In this document: in pieces, positions 21,603 to 33,234 of the stretch | How the letters are laid out: the number at the start of each line of letters is the position of its first letter | How positions within the stretch are numbered: the stretch's first letter is position 1 | Origin: Silene conica | Taxonomy: Eukaryota > Streptophyta > Magnoliopsida > Caryophyllales > Caryophyllaceae | Reading direction: 5' to 3' | Assembly: GCA_029255685.2 (NCBI GenBank) | Contig: CM055320.2 | Span: forward strand, 40,239,927 to 40,303,926 | DNA: 64,000 nucleotides | Program-made: the position numbers and the translations under genes | The notes under the pieces: model-generated | Seen by the model: the letters and a program-made list of their open reading frames with translations, nothing else | The model's database searches: none | Told to the model about the DNA's origin: nothing

Positions 21603-23880
21603 ATCTCCCACTTGTCCTCGACAAGTGTGCGTCACCAATTCTCTTGTCCTATTACGTCATCTCCCACTCAATGCAAGGTGTCTTCCAGATCGTACTTGCA
21701 TTTGATCATATCTTGAGCGGTTTTTCTCGATCTGGAGATTTAACTGCTTTGACCAGAATTATCTACCATAGATACCTTCCGAGCGTGGCCACGCATTTCC
21801 AGTTAAACTTCTCCTCGAGTGGCCTTGAGATTTAAGACAACCCTGACAAGGGGTTGGACAATTCCTATCCTACTGTTCCCTTCGCTAACACAGTCCATCA
21901 TGACCCAAAAGAAGCCCATTTGCCCCCCTTTAACGGTTGATCGTAGAGCTAAAATAAAAGTCAATCTGAGGCTGCATTACCTTGGGCGAACAGTCTCAAG
22001 TCAAAGAATCGACTTATGTGAATAATATAGTAGCTCTCGCCACGACCAGGCTAATTATAAAATTTCCAGAACTCTATAAGCGGTCACTAAATGCCCGACA
22101 AAGTGTTACACAGTCTGCCTATGTGATCGACTAGTCATCCCATATGACTCTATGACATTTGAACTTGCCATCAGTCGCCTCACATTCTAGTCGCTTCGAG
22201 ACGTCACCTCATACAAGCGACTATGGGCTATACTAAGTTAATCCAGTTCACTTTACGGGGTTCAAATTGTCTCTTACAACCCATTTGGATTTCACAAAGT
22301 ATAAATTGTGAGTTAATAATAATAATAATAATAACTCAAACGATAAGAGTGATTGTTATGTGCGAACAATCAATACGATATTGTTGCTCCACATAAACAA
22401 TCTTTGATGATCATACATCAATTTGTATTAATGGTTTGTTATGTGAATATACCCTATCTTCACATCTTTTAAACCTACAAATTCCGGTTTCCTTATGACT
22501 CATATCATCTCGCATAATATGATCTTATTCAAGTACATTTCGAGTCTTTATACTCGACTCGAGTCTCCTTACTTTAAGGAAGCTCCCACTGTTTTCTTAA
22601 AACTCATGACATGTCATCCTTATGAATATTGTCATATTGTACTAGAAATCATATTGTAGTTAACCTAGATTCGATCTCTTAGTTCTCCTCGAGAAACTTA
22701 TATCGAAATAGGGCTTTATTTCAACTTATGGCATTTTGATCAAGGTTATATGAATAAACATTTTCATATCTCGGATTCAAATCCAAACCTTGTTAACTGA
22801 TCGGTGACGTTTCATTATCATATAATAAACTCACTTATGATTTATGTTCTTAACATACATTCATCTAGAATTGAAAACCTTATATTCTTTAGCCTTAAAA
22901 GAATCACCATTCTCTCTAAATGGTAGGTTTCGTTTCCTTAATAACTTTTCTCCCACTGAATTCCATATTACTATCTTATAGTTTAATAACTCCCACTATC
23001 TTCATAGTGATTAGGTAACATCTTCAAATATCTTCTCAACTCATAATGAACATTTCATTTTGATTTACTTCAAACATTTTCTCAACTCGCTAGGAACATT
23101 TCATTTTTCATTTTCCTTCCCACGAGAACGGGAGATGATTTCTCCTCTATTATCTTTATAAAACAGAAACATTAACATTATGGAAACGATTTCCTTCCGT
23201 TAACACTCGCGGTCCCCTTTGTCCTCTCTGGGAACTAATGACAATATATGGAACATTTCCTTTTGTGTCCTCGCGTAGTTTCTTCTGTGTCCTCTTGTAG
23301 TTTCTTCTATCCAATCTCTTAGAGTTCTTCTCAAGGACTCCTCATAGGGCTCTTCTCTAAGATCCTATGTTTATTTCATTGGTTTACGGGCGTAGAATTT
23401 CTCCCACTCTATCCTTTTAAAATAACCATTATTTAAGAAGGATAGCATTTTCGCCCGTCAACAATGTATTGGATAAAGAATTATGTGAGTTGTGAGACTT
23501 TAGTACTCTCATTCGTTTAAGGTAATCATCTTATAACGAACTGATGTTCTTATGTTTGAATTTGAAGTATTTCACGGGATGCAATTATCGTTTTTAAGTA
23601 AGTCGAATTACTTTTATAATGATCCTATCATATTGCTCATGTTATATATCATATAAAAGCATTTTAAAATCAACATTTTTGATTAAGAACAAAAGGATGT
23701 CTTGGGTTGAAAACCAAGTCACCACTATTACAACCATTGTTTCAACAAGATTCTTGTCGTACAAGAAATACAAAGTTCTTAAATTAAAATGCAAAAAGAA
23801 AGAAGACATCAAATGAAAATTAGAGCCATGCTCTTCATGTCTTCAATCTCGGATGCTACCTTAGCCATCCATGGAAGGAA
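21603..23880 (-). other. X 3' internal region, non-coding
   Basis: 21603-22300 is the pre-PPT block shared with P, E3 and E4. 22313-22334 is an (AAT)n microsatellite. The remaining A/T-rich sequence has no supportable ORF. Confidence 0.65.
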
Positions 23881-23885
23881 CTTCA

Positions 23886-25038
23886 TGTTAGGTTCATATA
23901 CCTATATAGTCATACTAGTTTTAATTTATCATATAAATAGTAGATCTTATGCATGCTTAACAATTAAAATGTGTCGAGATATAAGAGAAATGTTAGCTCC
24001 CTTACATTGATAATCTCGGCTATTTTAGGGCACAAGTGAAGTCACCTTCTTCACTTGTTCTTGAGCTTAACCCACGGATGATCCTCCTTGAACCTTCAAA
24101 GAGATGATGGTCTCCAAAAGATGAACACCAAGACACACTAACTCTCAATGTTTGTATGTTATTGTGCTAGAATCAACAAACAAACTTACTAGATTATGCA
24201 AGGGAGTACACGGTTTTAGGGTTAGAAAATAAGAGCTTATTTTCTCTCTTTTGTTCTCTCTCTAAGACAAAACCCTAAAAATTGTATGAATGAATGAGTA
24301 AGGAACAAAACACTCTCTTTTGTTGCCTCTTTTGGTTCGGCCGAGAGGGAGGTGAGAGTGCCCAATGGGTTGGCTCTCAATCCTCTCAAATGTCTCAAGC
24401 ATGCCTCATAATATTAATTGCATGTTTCCCTTATGTTCCTAACCTCTTAAGTAATATTGTATGTTTAGCTAGTGTGACATATCACACGGTCCTCTTGACC
24501 AAATGGACCTCATACAATATTAGCTAGGATATTTAACATAAGTAATAATTCGTAGTTTAACTTTTAAACCCTTTATTGTAAATCATAAGTAATTAAAATA
24601 ATTACATATATTTATTCACATGCAATTTTATCACTACAACAATTGTAGTTAAAATAATTCATTCAAATTTAATCATGTTTCTTAAACATATTAATTTTAG
24701 TGATGACATTTCAATCACTAAAAATAATTTATAATCCTATTATAAATTATCTCCTTATTTTATTCATAATCTAGAAATGAATCAACTCGTATCAATATAC
24801 AGTTGTTACATTTAATATTGAGATAGCTGTCCTAAAGGTGTGACCTAAAGGGATCAACTGGTCACCACCGTCATTACGACAGTAATGTCAAACTCTAGCA
24901 AGCCAATCATTACCGATTAATGTTGACCAGTTGACATATGATAAGAATCATCCCATGAATATTCTTTTATAGAGATTTGTCAATTTAATTAATATAATTG
25001 ACGTGATCACATTATTGTCGAGGACACTTACTCCAACA
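23886..25038 (-). repeat. LTR of P (3' LTR in element orientation)
   Basis: 1153 bp, TGTTAGGTTC...CTCCAACA. A 77-aa ORF inside occurs identically in the partner LTR and is not a gene. Confidence 0.94.
24854..24934 (-). promoter_or_regulatory. Conserved LTR hairpin, P
   Basis: Arms TCAACTGGTCA and TGACCAGTTGA pair over 11 bp. Relative to E3 both arms changed at the same two paired positions. Confidence 0.7.
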
Positions 25039-25735
25039 ATCTCCCACTTGTCCTCACAAGTGTGGATCACCGATTCTCTTGTTCTATTACATCATCTCCC
25101 ACTCAATGCAAGGTGTCTCGCAGGTCGTACTTGCACGTGATCAAATCAATAGTGGTTTTTCTCGATATGGAGTGTAACTATTTGACCGGAATTATCTACC
25201 ATAGACAGTCTCCGAGCGTGGCCACGCATTTACAGTTCACTACTCCTCGAGTGGCCTTGAGATTTAAGATAACCCTGACAAGGGGCAGAACAATTCCTTT
25301 CCAACTGTTCTCCTTGGCTAACATCATCCATTATGACCCAAAATGTATCCATTTGACCCCTTTTACGGAAGATCGTAGAATATAAATCAAAGTCATTCTG
25401 AATAATGTCACCTCTAGAGCAACCAGTCTCTAGTCAAAGAATCGACTCATAAGAATATATATAGCAGCTCTTGCCACGACCAGGCTCCATTGAATTCTAA
25501 AGAACTCTATAAGCGGTCACTGCCCGACACAAGTGTACTTTACAGTTTGTCTATATGATCGACTAGTCATCCCTTATGACTCTATGGTGTAAGAACTCAC
25601 CATCAATCGCATCATAATCTAGTCACTTCGAGACGTCACCTCATATAAGTGACTAGGGGCGATACTAAGTTAATCCAGTTCACTTGAACAGGGTTCAACA
25701 ATTGTCCTACAATCCTGTTGGATTTAACAAAGTAT
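25039..25735 (-). other. P pre-PPT conserved block
   Basis: Non-coding; colinear with the equivalent blocks of X, E3 and E4 (GCGTGGCCACGCTCGGA and CTCGAGGAG-type landmarks). Ends with the purine tract next to the LTR. Confidence 0.75.
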
Positions 25736-25831
25736 ATAAAATAAACAAGTTGTATAAAACTTTAAATGATGAACGAGATTATCTTATATGAACGTAAAAA
25801 CAACATTTTTCATTTCATATCGCATAATCGG

Positions 25832-28800
25832 TTACACATTGGGTAAAATCTTAAGACCCATAGAACGAGCATGAGAATCATGCTTAGCTTGCGACAAGGG
25901 TTTGGTTAAAGGATCAGCTACATTATCGTCTGTCCCAACCTTACATATCGCTATTTCCTTCCTATCAATGAAATCCCGTATTACATGATATTTTCTTGGT
26001 ACATGTCTAGACTTATTACTAGACTTAGGCTCCTTAGCCTGAAAGACAGCACCACTGTTATCACAGTACAGGGTGATAGGATCTTCAGCATTTGGAACTA
26101 CCCTTAGTCCCTCGATAAATTGCCTTATCCATACTGCCTCCTTAGCAGCCTCTGACGCTGCAATGTACTCTGCTTCCGTTGTAGAATCCGCAACGACTGG
26201 TTCTTTGAAGCTCTTCCAACTAATGGCACCACCATTCAAGATAAAGACAAATCCAGCCTGGGATTTAAAATCGTCTTTATCTGTTTGGAAGCTTGCATCT
26301 GTGTAACCCTTTACACATAAATTTTCTTCCCCTCCAAACACTAAGTATGAATCCTTAGTTCTTCTCAAGTACTTAAGGATGTTCTTGACTGCAATCCAGT
26401 GACTTTCTCCTGGATTTGCTTGATATCTACTAGTCATGCTCAAAGCATACGAGACATCAGGACGAGTGCATATCATGGCGTACATGATAGATCCCACGGC
26501 GGAAGCATAAGGGATCATTTTCATGCGTTCAACATCCTTGGGCTCTGTGGGTGATTGAGACTTTCTCAATATGATGCCACTTCCCATGGGGATAAACCCT
26601 CTCTTGGAATTTCCCATGCTGAACCGTCGAAGAATCTTATCGATGTAAGGTTCTTGACTTAGTGCCAATATCCTCTTGGATCTATCTCTATAGATCCGGA
26701 TACCTAATATGCATTGTGCATTTCCTAGATCTTTCATCTGAAAATGGTTACCTAACCATCCTTTCACTGATGAAAGCATTGGAACATTATTTCCAATGAG
26801 TAGTATGTCATCCACATACAAGATTAGGAATACAACATTGCTCCCACTGAATTTCATGTATAGACAAGGTTCCTCGACGCTTCGAGTGAAACCATTTTCT
26901 TTTATGACTTCATTGAAGCGATGATTCCAACTCCTTGATGCTTGCTTGAGACCATAGATGGATCTCTTAAGCTTGCATACCTTGTTAGGATTTTTAGGAT
27001 CTTCAAAACCCTCAGGTTGTATCATATACACATCCTCCTTTAAATGCCCATTTAAGAAGGCGGTTTTGACATCCATTTGCCACACTTCATAGTCATGAAA
27101 TGCGGCAATCGCTAACATTATCCTAATGGATCTTAGCATGGCTACCGGAGCAAAGGTTTCATCATAATGAAGACCTTGGACTTGGGAAAAACCCTTAGCT
27201 ACTAGCCTAGCTTTATAGACATCATCATGTCCTTCTATGCCATTCTTCACCTTGAAGATCCACTTGCATTGGAGAGGTCTCATCTCCTTAGTCAAGTCTA
27301 CCAAGTCCCATACTTGGTTTTGATGCATAAAATCCATCTCAGATACCATGGCCTCATGCCATTTGATGGAGTCGGGACTAGAGATTGCAGCTTTGTAAGT
27401 GGTAGGCTCGTCACTTTCCAAAAGTAAAACATCCAGGCTACCATCTTCCTCAATTAGTCCAACATACCTATCAGGTTGATGTGGGACCCTACTCGACCTC
27501 CTGGGTGGAATAGGCACCGAAGTGGATGAAGAAGGAACATCTTCTTCTGTTTCAGCTTCAGTTTGTGGCTCTTGAACTTCCACTTTGTTTTCTTGAGGTT
27601 TGTAGAAGTGGTAGCCACGTGAGGTGGTTGGATAACCAACAAATATGCATTTTTCGGATCTTGGTGCGAGTTTGTCATCGTTTTTGGACTTGACATAAGC
27701 ATTGCACCCCCATATCTTCATATACGATAAGTTAGGAATCTTTCCTTTCCACATCTCATATGGAGTCTTATCGGTCGCTTTCGTTGGACTATTGTTCAAC
27801 GATTTGATGGCAGTGAGGATCGCAAATCCCCAAAATGAATTGGGTAAATCAGTTTGGCTCATCATTGATCGGACCATATCCAGTAAGGTTCGATTTCTCC
27901 TTTCAGCCACACCATTAAGTTGTGGTGTTCCTGGAGGTGAAAGTTGTGACACAATGCCACATTCCTTTAGATGTGAATCAAATTCATTACTAAGATATTC
28001 TCCACCACGATCGGATCGTAATGTTTTAATCTTCCTATCGAGTTGGTTCTCTACTTCATTCTGAAATTCTTTAAATTTCGTAAAAGCTTCACTCTTATGC
28101 TTCATTAAGTAGATATACCCATACCTACTTAAATCATCGGTGAAGGTGATGAAATAGTCATAATTGCCTCTAGCGGTGATTGATAGTGGTCCGCATACAT
28201 CCGTATGTATTAGTCCCAATAACTCACTGGCTCGTGTCCCTTTACCACTAAAGGGGTTACGAGTCATCTTTCCTAGAAGGCAAGCCTCGCATGTACCATA
28301 AGATTCATATTCGAATGGTTTAATTATGTTGGTCTTTACCAATCTTTTAATGCGATTTTCATTTATGTGACCAAGTCGACAATGCCAAACATATGATTCA
28401 TTTGGATCACTTGTTTTAATCCTTTTGTTATTGACGTTGTAGACATTATTAGACGAGTCGGAAGTTTCCAAAACATAGATTCCATTAATAGAATTGGCAC
28501 GGCCAACTACCATGTCATTCTTAGAAATTACACAACAATTGTTTTTAATGGAAAAATTAAATCCCTCAATGTCTAACATTGCGACAGAAATAATGTTTTT
28601 GGAAAGAGACGGTACAAAATAACAATTATTAAGTTTTAGCTCATATCCACTCGTTAAGGCAAGAGTGCAAGTTCCTCTAGAAGTGGCTGCTACCCGAGCT
28701 CCATTTCCAAGTCGGAGATCCATATCACCCTTGTCCACCTTCTCCACTTCTCTTAAACCCTGCAAACGATTACAAAGGTGAGAACCACATCCAGTATCCA

Positions 28801-29062
28801 ATACCCATGATGTGTTGGATGTAAAATTTATGTCAATAACAAAAATTTCAGATTTGGAATTACCTAACGGAATCACAAGACCTTCTTTGATATGACGTAA
28901 GTACTTGGGGCAATTCCTCCTCCAATGGCCCATGACACTACAATAGTGGCATCGCCCTTTCTCTAACTTTCTCTTCTTCCTTTTATTCTTTGCAAGACTT
29001 TTCTTGCTAGAACTCCCACTAGCTTCATCATAAGCTCTTTCCTTCAAGTATAAGGCGTCCAT
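25832..29062 (-). CDS. Copia pol polyprotein without capsid
   Basis: 1076 aa open frame. Order: basic linker; CCHC zinc knuckle (C38, C41, H46, C51); aspartic protease with LDTG at about 88-91; integrase zinc region (HCRLGH, CEAC) and catalytic core (HTDVCGPL, FTDDLSR, SDRGGEY, GVAERRNRT); RT with FAPVAMLRS, MDVKTAFLNG and YVDD at 749-752; RNase H with D922, E963 and D1001. The region after the integrase core, between HFYKPQENKV and EVQEPQ, looks shorter than usual. The frame extends upstream to an ATG at 29260 but is cut by TGA at 29201-29203; the roughly 46 codons after that stop do not resemble the capsid domain that normally precedes the knuckle. Products would be the enzymes for cDNA synthesis and integration; particles would need Gag in trans. 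Confidence 0.93.
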   Translation of the reverse strand: MDALYLKERAYDEASGSSSKKSLAKNKRKKRKLEKGRCHYCSVMGHWRRNCPKYLRHIKEGLVIPLGNSKSEIFVIDINFTSNTSWVLDTGCGSHLCNRLQGLREVEKVDKGDMDLRLGNGARVAATSRGTCTLALTSGYELKLNNCYFVPSLSKNIISVAMLDIEGFNFSIKNNCCVISKNDMVVGRANSINGIYVLETSDSSNNVYNVNNKRIKTSDPNESYVWHCRLGHINENRIKRLVKTNIIKPFEYESYGTCEACLLGKMTRNPFSGKGTRASELLGLIHTDVCGPLSITARGNYDYFITFTDDLSRYGYIYLMKHKSEAFTKFKEFQNEVENQLDRKIKTLRSDRGGEYLSNEFDSHLKECGIVSQLSPPGTPQLNGVAERRNRTLLDMVRSMMSQTDLPNSFWGFAILTAIKSLNNSPTKATDKTPYEMWKGKIPNLSYMKIWGCNAYVKSKNDDKLAPRSEKCIFVGYPTTSRGYHFYKPQENKVEVQEPQTEAETEEDVPSSSTSVPIPPRRSSRVPHQPDRYVGLIEEDGSLDVLLLESDEPTTYKAAISSPDSIKWHEAMVSEMDFMHQNQVWDLVDLTKEMRPLQCKWIFKVKNGIEGHDDVYKARLVAKGFSQVQGLHYDETFAPVAMLRSIRIMLAIAAFHDYEVWQMDVKTAFLNGHLKEDVYMIQPEGFEDPKNPNKVCKLKRSIYGLKQASRSWNHRFNEVIKENGFTRSVEEPCLYMKFSGSNVVFLILYVDDILLIGNNVPMLSSVKGWLGNHFQMKDLGNAQCILGIRIYRDRSKRILALSQEPYIDKILRRFSMGNSKRGFIPMGSGIILRKSQSPTEPKDVERMKMIPYASAVGSIMYAMICTRPDVSYALSMTSRYQANPGESHWIAVKNILKYLRRTKDSYLVFGGEENLCVKGYTDASFQTDKDDFKSQAGFVFILNGGAISWKSFKEPVVADSTTEAEYIAASEAAKEAVWIRQFIEGLRVVPNAEDPITLYCDNSGAVFQAKEPKSSNKSRHVPRKYHVIRDFIDRKEIAICKVGTDDNVADPLTKPLSQAKHDSHARSMGLKILPNV

Positions 29063-29260
29063 TTCTTCATTTAGCTCATCTATATAAGCCGTGTCAAGAA
29101 ATGAACCTTTGGGAGGTGGGAGAGAAGAAATGAAGTTAATACTGCCATCCGGACCCGTTCCGAAATGAACTTCTCTAGTAGTATCAATGTTGTTTTGATT
29201 TCATATATCGTCGAAAACATTATGACAAGAATCGATAGTGATAGGGTTGAATGAATCCAT

Positions 29261-31051
29261 TGCGATAAAACAACTACAAAAATGGAAACGAAGGAAAAAT
29301 TAACGTTCATCATTTTAAAACTTGTTAAACATTTTAAACAAGTTAAGTATTTACTTAACGATCTCTTACACAATTAAGTAAATAATCCCGTGACCCAAAC
29401 CCATACTAATGCGGGCACGGTGTAGCCGATTCATCCCGTATAAGTATAATTTGGTGGATTAACCCTTTAATCGGTTCTACTCTTAGAACTCTCGGTCGAC
29501 AATTTTCTTAAAATTATCTTTAGCCCGAACTTATTGCAACTACGGTTACGAATACTTTCGTTGAGATCGACCAAATTTCAAGGTGTAATCCTCATTACCC
29601 CACTTACCCAACGTGACAATTTTAGTACCCCGGTTTAGCCGAGCCTACATGTTTGTGAAGAAGGGATTCATGGGTCCATACTCTTTGGTAAGGCTAAGTC
29701 TCAATATTTTAAACGTAAGAGATCTTATCAATTATTATCTATCTCCTTTTAAGTGAACAAATTAGGTGAATTATCGATAATAAAATGATACGTTGAAGAC
29801 CCGATACTCGATATGCATGACATGTTAATGGCGATTTGGCTATGCATGCAACATATTAAAACAAATAAAGCAAACGATAAATTCCTAGTATGGCCTTATC
29901 CTAGAAAAGAAATAACAAGAGTACAAATTCGGAAACCAACTCCTTTGGTCCCTTGATCTTGACGAGGCACGCAAATCGAGGCAAACACCGTCTTGATCGA
30001 AACTTCTTTCCGAATGGCACCGTCTTCAAGATCCTCCGGAAATTACAAATATTACAACTTTTCTAGTCTACTTTATACATTATAAAATAGAAATAAATTA
30101 CAATTGGGTGATACGAGATCACAAAATTACAACCGTATCGGTAACCCCTTACATTACGGGAAATACCAATTTAAAACTAAGGCCATACTAGAATAATTAC
30201 ATGATTCAAAATAATGCAATATAATATGACATTCATAAGAAAAACGCAGCAATAAAATATGTTATAAATATGTTCATTTTAATGCCAAATCGCCCTAATA
30301 ACTTATTATGTCAAAATTAACCCGGTTTTATGAGATTTTAGCATTTTCAACTCTTTTAAAATGCATAAATTAAAACATACACAACTTATGTTCTAAATAA
30401 TATCCTAACACATTTTAGGATTCAAAATTAGTCATAAATAATTTTGATAATAATTAACACTTTAATTACATTAACATTGTTCATAAAGCCTTTAAAATGT
30501 ATGACATTTACGAATTAAATCCAAACAATTATAAAATTCGAAATTTTGGATTTTCATTTTCACTAACATTCTGAAAATATTACTTTAATATTTATAATGC
30601 AAAAATTTTGGTCACATTACTCGAAATTTAACTCGAAATATCACATATTAATGGCCAAAATTACCTCTTTATACGGTTTTAACAATAAAATCGTAAAACA
30701 TGCTATACAAAATCATATTGTACCAAAATTTTACATACATTAAGTAAAATAAGCATGTGAGGTCGTGTGAAATTAACAAGGCTAGAAACATTTTCTTTCT
30801 TATTTAATCATTTAACTCGATTTTATCATAAAAATACATATTAAACGATTAAATCTCTATAATGAACAACATTTTAAATCTCATAAATTATCATATAACC
30901 TAAAAACATTTTAGGACCAGATTTAACATTCATGCCAAAAGTCGAGTGATATATATAAGGGTCTTGAAATATTAGCTTTGTTTTAAGTCTCAAAAACTCG
31001 GAAAAACTATAAACCGATTAAGCAAGCAACAACGAAAGCTCTGATACCAAT
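29261..31051 (-). other. P leader
   Basis: About 1.8 kb between PBS and pol. 29349-30190 is closely similar to the leaders of E3, E4 and X; the rest is A/T-rich with no ORF. No gag capsid was seen in any frame. Confidence 0.75.
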
Positions 31052-32204
31052 TGTTAGGTTCATATACCTATATAGTCATACTAGTTTTAATTTATCATAT
31101 AAATAGTAGATCTTATGCATGCTTAACAATTAAAATGTGTCGAGATATAAGAGAAATGTTAGCTCCCTTACATTGATAATCTCGGCTATTTTAGGGCACA
31201 AGTGAAGTCACCTTCTTCACTTGTTCTTGAGCTTAACCCACGGATGATCCTCCTTGAACCTTCAAAGAGATGATGGTCTCCAAAAGATGAACACCAAGAC
31301 ACACTAACTCTCAATGTTTGTATGTTATTGTGCTAGAATCAACAAACAAACTTACTAGATTATGCAAGGGAGTACACGGTTTTAGGGTTAGAAAATAAGA
31401 GCTTATTTTCTCTCTTTTGTTCTCTCTCTAAGACAAAACCCTAAAAATTGTATGAATGAATGAGTAAGGAACAAAACACTCTCTTTTGTTGCCTCTTTTG
31501 GTTCGGCCGAGAGGGAGGTGAGAGTGCCCAATGGGTTGGCTCTCAATCCTCTCAAATGTCTCAAGCATGCCTCATAATATTAATTGCATGTTTCCCTTAT
31601 GTTCCTAACCTCTTAAGTAATATTGTATGTTTAGCTAGTGTGACATATCACACGGTCCTCTTGACCAAATGGACCTCATACAATATTAGCTAGGATATTT
31701 AACATAAGTAATAATTCGTAGTTTAACTTTTAAACCCTTTATTGTAAATCATAAGTAATTAAAATAATTACATATATTTATTCACATGCAATTTTATCAC
31801 TACAACAATTGTAGTTAAAATAATTCATTCAAATTTAATCATGTTTCTTAAACATATTAATTTTAGTGATGACATTTCAATCACTAAAAATAATTTATAA
31901 TCCTATTATAAATTATCTCCTTATTTTATTCATAATCTAGAAATGAATCAACTCGTATCAATATACAGTTGTTACATTTAATATTGAGATAGCTGTCCTA
32001 AAGGTGTGACCTAAAGGGATCAACTGGTCACCACCGTCATTACGACAATAATGTCAAACTCTAGCAAGCCAATCATTACCGATTAATGTTGACCAGTTGA
32101 CTTATGATAAGAATCATCCCATGAATATTCTTTTATAGAGATTTGTCAATTTAATTAATATAATTGACGTGATCACATTATTGTCGAGGACACTTACTCC
32201 AACA
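31052..32204 (-). repeat. LTR of P (5' LTR in element orientation)
   Basis: 1153 bp; the visible differences from the partner are in the hairpin loop region and just beyond it. Confidence 0.94.
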
Positions 32205-32206
32205 CT

Positions 32207-33127
32207 TCAAGCTTCCTTTTCCTTCTCCTTGTCCTTGGAAGGAGTCCCTTTAAAACAATTGAAAAGGGATTAGAATTAACAACTTGTATCATATACAAAA
32301 GTTAATATCATAACATGAATTTAAATGAGAATTATTACCAACAGCGTGAACCTTTCAAGCTTTAGGTCGGCCAAGTACATCCGGTAATTTCTTTTCCAAT
32401 GACCAATCTTTGTGCAATAGAGGCACTTATCTTCAACCTTTGAAAATAATGTGGAAGCACCTTTCGAAAAAGTCTTCTCTTTGGATGGTGTGGTCATGGA
32501 TGCCTTCTTGCCTTTCCCTTTTCTACCACTCCTTTTTAAACTTCCCTTTGTTCCTTTTATCAATGTCGAGCATGTTCTTCTTGGTACTTCGAATAAGTCC
32601 CAATTCCCTTTTCGCTTGTGAAAGCATATTAAATAAAGGAGCGAAGAATTCGATCTATTATGAGATAGTCTGGAACTTCCGATCCTTGTACTTTCAAGAT
32701 TTCGGATGGCTCAACCCTTTTGAGCACATAAGAACTCATAATATGACCCTTATTTGAAATTTTGTTCAAATAAGGCGGAAGTCACTTCATGAAGCAACAT
32801 CTTAGGAGTTTGAGAAAACATATTCTTAAGCTTAGTGAAAATCTCATTTGTCGTGCTTAGCACAATCATTCTCTTTTGGGAGATCCGACTCCTTGGAGAA
32901 AATAATCGTGTGCTTAAGAATGTTCGACTCCTTCATATAGGCTTCATAGGCCTCACGAGTCGTAATCGTGGAATGAGTAGTGGGAATGGGAGGAGCGGCT
33001 TTGGTAAGGAAACTAATCTTATTGTCACCTTCCGAAGCCATAATTAATTGAGCTTCCCAAGCTTGCAACGATCCATAAAGGAACGAAGCCATGAAACGAG
33101 TGGGAGAGGTGGAGCGTTATTTGCCAT
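32207..33127 (-). pseudogene. gag of X, frameshifted, with intron
   Basis: Reads from an ATG at 33127 as Copia Gag (UBN2-type capsid): the WLRSFMDRCKL start, EAYEAYMKES and a zinc knuckle CLYCTKIGHWKRNY whose last Cys is Tyr. About 28 nt are missing shortly after the start, and further stops follow. The 3' end keeps the family's intron: exon 1 ends at 32339, intron 32338-32248 (91 nt, GT-AG), exon 2 (32247-32207) adds GTPSKDKEKEKEA and a stop. P inserted next to that stop codon. Confidence 0.8.
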
Positions 33128-33234
33128 TTTGATGATTGAAAGTCGAAATTGAACTACAATAAAATAAAGGAATTAAAACACAATTATCGTTTTAATAAAT
33201 AAATAAACTTGTTAATTTTAAACAAGTTAAACAT

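Larger units (their letters stand above)
23886..32204 (-). mobile_element. Element P: capsid-less, pol-bearing Copia retrotransposon
   Basis: TSD CTTCA (23881-23885 and 32205-32209). Both LTRs are 1153 bp (23886-25038, 31052-32204) and differ at about two visible positions, so insertion was recent. On the minus strand a tRNA-iMet PBS (ATTGGTATCAGAGC) abuts the right-hand LTR. A single long pol frame occupies 25832-29260. No capsid domain lies between PBS and pol; the leader instead matches the Gag-only elements. Confidence 0.94.

Noticed and set aside
24294..24527. 77-aa ORF present twice (also 31460-31693)
   Set aside because: Identical because it sits in both LTRs of P, antisense to the element; no sign of selection for coding.
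29080..29373. 97-aa ORF upstream of P pol as a gag
   Set aside because: It is out of frame with the sequence that leads into pol and shows no Copia capsid pattern.
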